NCBI GenBank assembly: GCA_963682175.1
Contig: OY821787.1
Coordinates: 20,376,501-20,440,500, forward strand
Direction: 5' to 3'
DNA: 64,000 nucleotides
Source: Triglochin maritima
Taxonomy: Eukaryota; Streptophyta; Magnoliopsida; Alismatales; Juncaginaceae
Notes under the pieces: model-generated
What the model was told of the DNA's origin: nothing
The model's database searches: none
What the model saw: the letters and a program-made list of their open reading frames with translations, nothing else
Program-made: the position numbers and the translations under genes
In this document: piece after piece, positions 58,094 to 64,000 of the stretch
Layout: the number at the start of each line of letters is the position of its first letter
Numbering within the stretch: position 1 is the first letter of the stretch

Positions 58094-58098
58094 TAGGT

Positions 58099-59531
58099 TG
58101 TAAGACCCGCTCTCCTAATACTCTAATAAGTCCCTTTCCATCTCTTATACTTGATTTTGATTTATATTATGTTTATTTGTGTGGTGTGTTTATTCTTACT
58201 ATAGTAATCCCTATAAAAAGGGAAAGCAGCCAAAAGTCCAACTTAGGCGTCAGGCTTGAGAAAGGTCATCGTTCTCGACTGTCCTATGTTTGTTTTCTTT
58301 TCTGAAAGTTCCTTTTTTCGGACTTGTTCCTCTCAAGGGAAAATCCCTATTCTGGAAATGTTTCCTTTTTGGGAAAATCTGGTGGGGCGCGTCGGACACG
58401 TGTGCAACTAGGCTCGATCAGTTTTGCTTCAGGCGTGTGAGGCTTTGGTTTCCCTTTTCCTTCATGCCACATGGGCTACTGTGTGAGACATGGAAAGGGA
58501 GCTTGTGAGGTGGCACCACACCAGCAATCACGGAAGGAAGGATCACAAGGGATTTGGTGCACATGTTATTGTTGCATTTTAGTAAGTGGTTTCGTTGGAT
58601 TTGATTTTCTCTTACCACAGGCGCTCGTTCTATTGGCAATTGATGAGTCTGCAATTAATGATGCAATTAGCATGGGAATAGGAAGGAAGGATCAAGTAAG
58701 ATTTGTTGCACATGTTTGGTGTCGGTTTTGGTAAGTTGGTGCATGGTATATATGGGCAACCCTAGGAGACTTTGCTCACTTTTCTCCTTCCTCGTCACAG
58801 ACCACTTCCCCTCTCCATCTCCCTTCCCATCTCCGGTGTTATGGTGTCAGAAATCAGGCGTAATCTAGCAACTATTCGGTCGAGGCATGCTAGGAGGCAA
58901 TGAAGAGCTTGGAATCCAGCAACTTTCTCCAGCATTTTCAGGAGAACTTCGGCTTCATCTCAGGTATGCGCCTGAGCCAAGAATGGATGAGGGAGTTGGG
59001 GAGTTGGCTTAGGGTTGGGTCGATGTTTGCGTGGTTGGTGGGGGCTATCCGGTCAGGCAGCAAGGGTGCACACGCTTTGAAGACTAGCTTTGTTTGGCCG
59101 ACTATAGGCTGCGCCCCTGGGCTGTGGTGGCTGGCTGCACCATCTCACCTCATAACTACCCTTGTCACGCATTCCCTGGTTGGTTGACAAGAGAAATTAG
59201 GGAAGGTGTGGCTGAGTCATGGGGGAGCATGTCGGGTGCATGCATGCGTGTGATTTCATGCGTAGTATGTTGCTTCTTGATTTCGTTGTTTGATTCCGTA
59301 GGTGCATATAGATTTTTTGTTGATGAATCTTGCATGCTGACCTTATGTGTCTTTATTATGTTTTGTTGCTGCTACTAACTTACATGTACATATATTAGTT
59401 AGTTCTTGGAATTATGAATTGCATATCATGAAATAGGACTAGCCGAATAGTTTCTATTTAAGCTATGTGCATGATGCTATGTTCCTGAAAAGTTAAAATC
59501 AGAATTATCTTGCAGTCTATTCATAGATGCA
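58099..59531 (+). repeat. 3' LTR of chromovirus N, first part
   Basis: Starts TGTAAGACCCGC and aligns with 48,461-48,865 and 54,877-55,877 of the 5' LTR, in which K is missing. It is interrupted at 59,531 (AGATGCA) by LTR P. A 40-bp continuation is found at 59,781-59,820. The rest of the LTR is not in the window. Confidence 0.85.
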
Positions 59532-60356
59532 TGATTAATAGCCTATCATACATCACATTCATGTTATATATTATTTACTTTACCCCAAAATTGTGCTACT
59601 CGAGTGTTGTTGTAGTGTTTCAGGTGTTTGGTAATAAAGAAGAGAAAAGGGAACAAAAGGGACCTAAATGCAACAAGAATGAACTGAATTTAAAACTTCT
59701 GGATCCATTTGTAATGTACAAGGATTGGATCGCAAATCAGGAAGGACCCAACTGAAAACCCGGAGGGACCTGATTGTGAAATACAAAGTATTGTGACACT
59801 TGACTTGCACCAGATCAGTATTTCACCCAACGTGCAAAAATACAACATTTAAGGTCATGGAAGAAATCGGGACTGATCAGGCACAAATAATCCGCCAGTA
59901 GTGGATTCCACTAGCGGATCATTTTGGTCCAACTAGTCTCCAATTTCTTCCGTGGCTCGAACTAGATTAATTGGACGCACCAGAGTATAGAGAAAGTTAT
60001 GACAGCCGTCAGATTGCTCCCTGATCTATCCAAACACTTATTTCTTATATAAATACCATTGTTATCCCTCCTCTCCACCTCTTCTTCCTCCTTCCCCCAT
60101 TAGAGTAGGTTTTAGTTCCTGTTTCAGAAGTTTAAATAAGGGGATTGGAGAGGAGCTAACTTTGTATATTTATTTCTTAATCTACATTAGTTCTTGTTCT
60201 TTATGTTGATGTTTTCCATTTTATACAATTTCCTTTGTGTTTGAGGCTTGTTTAATCCAGTCTTCTACATTTCTTTCATTGGTTTATGTTCTTTTCATGC
60301 TTTCTTTAGTGTAGATATAGTGTAGATTAATTGTGTTTGATGCATTTACTTGGTTT
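59532..60356 (+). repeat. LTR P (D-like) inserted in the 3' LTR of N
   Basis: Starts TGATTAATAGCCTATC, clearly related to the start of LTR G (34,456) over about 150 bp, with TGTGCTACTCGAGT in common. It has a TATA box (TATATAAATA) at about 60,036-60,045 and an imperfect palindrome around ATCCGCCAGTAGTGGATT at 59,890-59,930. A 40-bp piece of N sits inside it. The right edge is unclear: at 60,357 the sequence passes into a partial LTR of element Q. Confidence 0.65.
59781..59820 (+). repeat. 40-bp exact copy of N LTR within LTR P
   Basis: Identical to 55,880-55,919 in the 5' LTR of N, over 40 bases. It is also the sequence expected to continue the 3' LTR of N after its break at 59,531-59,535, yet it is separated from it by about 245 bp of P, and P-like sequence follows it. 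Confidence 0.85.
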
Positions 60357-60645
60357 GTTGGAGCTCCGACCCGAATCGAATTGCTAAAATACTCCCCATG
60401 ATGGTGTGGAGTATTCTGTTTTGCTCTTAGGTCCTTCTGTCTTAATTTCAGGTCCTTCTTCTTTGCATCTTAGTCCCCAGATCTCACAATTCAGTCATTT
60501 TTCCCAGCTTTTGGGTCCTTTTATGCTTCATCTCTTCAAACCTATTTATTCCTGAAAACTAAACATAAAACTCGTCACGTAGCATTGCTTAGGTGTAAGA
60601 TAATGGATATAAGATAAAAATATAAGCATGAAATGATGTCAATCA
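60357..60645 (-). repeat. 3' LTR of Athila-like element Q, truncated
   Basis: Only the U3-side 290 bp remain, ending AAATGATGTCAATCA at 60,645, as in A and C. The part from 60,357 matches A near 25,380 (TTGGAG...CGAATTGC.AAAATACTC). The remaining 1.1 kb of the LTR, with R and U5, is missing. Confidence 0.8.
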
Positions 60646-62217
60646 AATACCCCGAGCAAAACAAATACCCCCACACCTAAGTTTTTGCTAGTCCCGAGCA
60701 AAACAAAGAAATAGAAGCATACGAAAAACAATAAATCCTAACTCACTTTCGTAGGAATCACGGTTGCACTTAGCACGTGCAACAAGCCGTTAAACCTTCT
60801 TGTTGCCAAGGAGGACGAGTGTTGTCTCCTGAGGGTTTTCAGCGGATATACCTGCAAAATCCAAACAAGATGCATTATTCAATCTAGACACTCGACTCGG
60901 TGGACAAATTCGTCGATCATTGGACGTGGTAATCCTACGGGCCGACTCTATATAGGTAATCAGTCCACACACCTAATCTAATGAACCATTCGCGCAAGTT
61001 AAATAAGGAATTATGTGAAAGACATGGACAACCTCAACATCCTCAAGTGATACAAAGTGTATAGTCTATTAAGGTTCTTATTTGCAAAAAAAAACTTTTT
61101 GTTTTTTTTCCCATTTTTTTCTTTTCTTTTTATTAGTTTGAGCTTCATTCTCCCAGGGTCAGGTTTCGTGCATCATTGCCCATGAGGACTTACACTCTCA
61201 CGTACACCTTTCCCCAAATCTCCACATATAACAATCCCTACCACCCGTGTAACGAGAGTTCGGTCGGCGCATCCCAAGTAAGATGACTCGAAAGCACCAG
61301 GCACAAAGTCCCCTCAGACCTACTTTCCCGAGTGATAGGAGCCGTGCGAGAAGAGAGAACACCAAGTCACTTATTTCTTATCTACACATGAACGAAAACC
61401 CCTACAGTTAATGTCTCACAACAAGATTTAGAGGGTCCTTGACAACAACAAACTTCGTTAAGTTAACGGACACGAGTTATTGACTCATTAGGTTCTGGTT
61501 GGACTTCTTTAAATGTTTGAGCACTAAAACCCTATGATTACTCATCCCCAAGGGAAAACTAAGGTGCGTCCTAACGACTCGATAAATCCTAAAGCCACTG
61601 TACTAGATATCCTAATGCATCAAGTTCAAGACAATTTTGGGAGCTTTCTTTTTACTTTGTCTCTCAACGGTTTTGCACATGCTAAACACACACAAAACCC
61701 ACAAAACATTTTCTTTCGCAAACACATGAAGATTTTGAAAGAAATGTGAAAATTTTGAAGCACTAGGCAAACAAAAGAAGACAAGTCACCCAAGGATCAT
61801 GGCAAACAGATATATCGATATTAAATGCAGCACACTAACATGACCCTAATAATGCACACAAAAGAAACTAAAATCCAAGGAAAAATACTCAACTATGTAC
61901 ACACGTAAAACACCCCCCACACCTACTTCATGCATTGTCCTCAATGAATGCGAGCAAAATACTACATGGATTTATGCATGAAAAAAGAAAGATCTCACCA
62001 ATATGAAGCACAAAGGGAAGTTCATGGTTATGTTGATGGACATAAACCCGAATTCCCTCAAAACCTGTGAGATGCTAAAGAAGGGATACAAATACGTGAA
62101 AGAATGGGGCCCAAATACTCAAAGGTTGGGGCCCACAACAATCGATGCTCACTGAAGGAGTCTTTTATCGTACTTTTTTTATTTTTTATAACTATGTACA
62201 AAAATGGACTCCCATCT
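60646..62217 (-). other. Element Q: 3' noncoding block with duplicated PPT and second G-rich tract
   Basis: Collinear with 19,780-21,640 (D) and 25,671-27,400 (A). The PPT region is doubled: AATACCCC occurs at 60,646-60,653 and again about 18 bp later, with GAGCAAAACAA in between. The T-rich tract is at 61,079-61,139. A C run (G on the element strand) is at 61,913-61,918, about 1.26 kb from the LTR. Frames in this block are short and unconserved. Confidence 0.75.
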
Positions 62218-62881
62218 TCATATGTCAAGGGACATCAAATGGGAACCCGCCATCTCTCGAGCCAAAAATGCACATGCATGGGCTCGCGACATACAAATCA
62301 GAATTGCTGATACCCTTATAAGCGTTGTGGTCGTTTGATGCCTCTTGAGAGTGAGCAAGATAGGAGGCATGAATGAGAGGTGAACCTCTATCAGGTTGAA
62401 AGGTATCAGGTTGTTGATTCTTAACCCACATGGGGTCCTCAGCAGATACAAAATGAAGATCATGTGGCCCAGAGGCCATAAAAATGGTATCTTGTGGCTC
62501 AAAAGCCACATGATCGAAAGGTTGTGGCTCAAGGGCCACGTGATCCAAAGGATGTGGCTCAAGGGCCAAAAGATCAGAAGAATGTGGCTCAAGGGCCACA
62601 AGATCAAAAGGAGGTGGCACTGAGGCCACATGATCAGAACATAAGGCACCTTCTTGTGCCAGCCCCGGTGAAACATCTTCACCACCTTCATGATTTTCAT
62701 TGAACAATTCTCTGAAGTACTTGAAGGTGCCCTCAACATCAATTTCATCCAAACCCTGGATAAGGTTGACCCTACCAGGGTCATTGAAGGCACCTAGCTT
62801 CTTACCGATGGTGAAGATGTTGAAATCAGCGCATTGACTACCATAAGTCAAGCGCATCAGACCATTGCGACAATTGATCAA
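62218..62881 (-). CDS. Element Q: C-terminal extension after the protease, with 10-residue repeats
   Basis: An open frame of 218 residues. It starts with INCRNGLMRLTYGSQCADFN, which resembles the end of the Athila gag-protease region. An acidic part follows (NENHEGGEDVS). Residues about 80-140 are six tandem units of the type VALEPHPLDH, coded by six 30-bp repeats. No domain of known function is recognised. It lies downstream of the protease frame (63,048-63,887), from which it is separated by a shift. The frame stops at 62,225 and the conserved noncoding block begins. Confidence 0.65.
62461..62640 (-). repeat. Six tandem 30-bp repeats
   Basis: Exact register of six 30-bp units (62,461; 62,491; 62,521; 62,551; 62,581; 62,611). 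Most contain GTGGCTCAAGGGCCAC, a palindrome with a short spacer. Elements A (near 27,805) and D (near 21,805) have one such unit each. Confidence 0.95.
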
Positions 62882-63047
62882 TGCATTGGAAGTCGCAAGG
62901 AATGGTCACCCCAGAATGACAGGAATTTGTCCAAGTGGGTTTGGCACAGGTTCAGTATCCAAGACAAAGAAGTCGACTGGATAAATGAACTCTCCCACTT
63001 TGATCAGCACATCTTACACCACACCCCTCGGTTTCTTCATAGACCTA

Positions 63048-63997
63048 TCACCCAATTGAAGAGTGGTCTTTGTTTGTTTGTTTGAGGTATCCAAGACCGA
63101 GGAGGACGTAGACAGAAAATGGCAGAAGATTAACAGATGCACAAAGGTCCAATAAGGCTCGATGTATGGATACATCACCAATCACCCAAGAGATAGTAGG
63201 ACAACCAGGGTCCTTGTACTTGACTTGCATGGGTTGTGCCAACAAAGAACTTACGTTAGCCGCAAGAAAAACTTTCTTTGGAACATGAGTTTTTATCTTC
63301 TTGGTGCATATGTCCTTGAGAACCTTGGCATTAGGTGCCATTTGCTGAATCACCTCCAACAGAGGGATGTTCACCTTAACTTGCGTAAACATCTCAAGCA
63401 TCTTGTCATGCTGATCTGAGGTTTTCTTTTTAAGGCGCTTAGGGAATGGTGCCTTCGGGGCATAAGGGTGCGAAGGAACCCCAGAATTCTGGTCCAAAGA
63501 AACATGTGTGGGAACCTCAGAATCAGATTCCTTCGACACAAGAGGAGACAAGGGGACCTCAGGGTTCGGCCCCTTTGTCGAAGGAAATGTTGAAAGAACC
63601 TCAGGATCTGGCTCCTTCCTGGAAGTATTTGTGGAGGGAGCCTCAGGATCCGGCTCCCTCAAAGGTGGTGATGACAAAGAAGGCACCCCAATGTGGTTGT
63701 CCACCTCCTTACCAGACCTCAAAGTATGAATCACATTAATATGATGGGTTGGTTCAGAGGTAGCATGAGGTAAAGGTGTCCTTACTTGAGAATGGGTACC
63801 CCAAGGATTCACCTCGGGTTGACTCGAGAACTGACCCTTCTCGCGTTCAAGGAATTGATGAGCCAACTGGCTAACTTGCATTTCCAAAGCCTTGATTGTA
63901 CTTTGTAATGCTTGAAGGGTCGAATCACAAGAAGGGTTCTTGGGGTCAACCCGCTGGGGTGGTGGAGTCTGGTTGGAATAACCCGACGATGAGGCAT
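63048..63997 (-). pseudogene. Element Q: gag end, linker and aspartic protease (partial)
   Basis: Frame 63,048-63,887 starts MEMQVSQLAHQFLEREKGQF, the helix at the end of Athila Gag, followed by HINVIHTLRSGKEVDN. Then comes a Pro/Glu/Ser-rich linker of about 14-residue repeats, and the protease region MFTQVKVNIPLLEVIQQM, KYKDPGCPTISWVIGD, LLDLCASVNLLPFSVY. The active-site DLGA is DLCA here, with Gly changed to Cys, which should harm the enzyme. The frame is open for 279 residues and then shifts. Gag upstream lies beyond the right edge, so its state is unknown. Confidence 0.82.
63466..63660 (-). repeat. Imperfect 42-bp tandem repeats in the Q linker
   Basis: Four to five copies coding for 14-residue units such as REPDPEAPSTNTSR, KEPDPEVLSTFPST, KGPNPEVPLSPLVS and KESDSEVPTHVSLD. 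Positions are approximate. They lie between Gag and the protease. Confidence 0.85.
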
Positions 63998-64000
63998 GAG

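Noticed and set aside
48461..59820. The 48.5/58.1 kb and 54.9/58.5 kb direct repeats as a host segmental duplication
   Set aside because: They are the two LTRs of N, bounded by TGTAA(A/G)ACCC and preceded by a PPT; the gap between the first two parts is CACTA K.
1..64000. Integrated plant pararetrovirus or other viral insertion
   Set aside because: All reverse transcriptase traces are of Athila, copia or LINE type and sit between their own LTRs or LINE ends; no movement-protein or coat-protein motifs were seen.

Overview
The window is nuclear DNA of a flowering plant with a large, repeat-rich genome. I see no convincing host gene, tRNA or rRNA. Nearly all of it is transposable elements inserted into one another: Ty3/gypsy elements of the Athila type and of the chromovirus type, Ty1/copia elements, one LINE, and two CACTA (En/Spm) DNA transposons. 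The primer-binding sites (initiator-Met tRNA for copia, a TGGCGCC-type Asp tRNA site for Athila), the plant-only CACTA domains (DUF4218/DUF4216, Ulp1) and the DUF4283 LINE ORF1 all point to an angiosperm. The species cannot be read from the sequence. Letters A to X below are labels of my own.

Left part (1-17.7 kb): the 5' leader and 5' LTR of a minus-strand Athila-like element (C), abutting a decayed CACTA element on the plus strand (2.6-7.1 kb). A copia LTR (X, 7.5-15.2 kb) follows, split by a 5.66 kb LINE with 15-bp target duplications. Next come the broken gag and 5' LTR of a gag-only copia element (F).

Central nest (17.7-46.5 kb): an Athila-type pol (E) on the plus strand is cut into three pieces. 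The first gap holds D, an Athila-like minus-strand element of 20.8 kb. D carries solo LTR B; B carries element A; and the 3' LTR of A carries a solo LTR of the gag-only copia family. D also carries solo LTR G inside its gag. The second gap in E holds solo LTR H, itself cut by a complete gag-only copia element (I, 40,487-45,789) with two LTRs, PBS, PPT and a 5-bp target duplication. The junctions and most target duplications can be read, so the order of insertion is clear.

Right part (46.5-64 kb): a copia RNase H remnant (J), then a chromovirus (N) with LTRs of about 3.2 kb and only about 0.45 kb left between them. The 5' LTR of N is split by a 6.0 kb CACTA element (K, TIR CACTGCTGG..., 3-bp duplication AAG) that contains a deleted copia element (L). 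The 3' LTR of N is broken by another LTR (P). The window ends inside a fourth Athila-like element (Q).

The most interesting biology is (1) the A/C/D/Q group: no pol is seen between gag-protease and the 3' LTR in A, D and Q; they share a ~1.6 kb conserved noncoding block with a second G-rich tract instead, and A, C and D share a conserved leader; the nearby E pol is a plausible helper type. (2) The gag-only copia family (I, F and the solo LTR) has a Lys/Arg/Glu-rich stretch where the zinc knuckle would be, and its LTRs carry arrays of the palindrome CGGTCGACCG. All alignments were done by eye, so identities and edges are approximate unless a target duplication is given.
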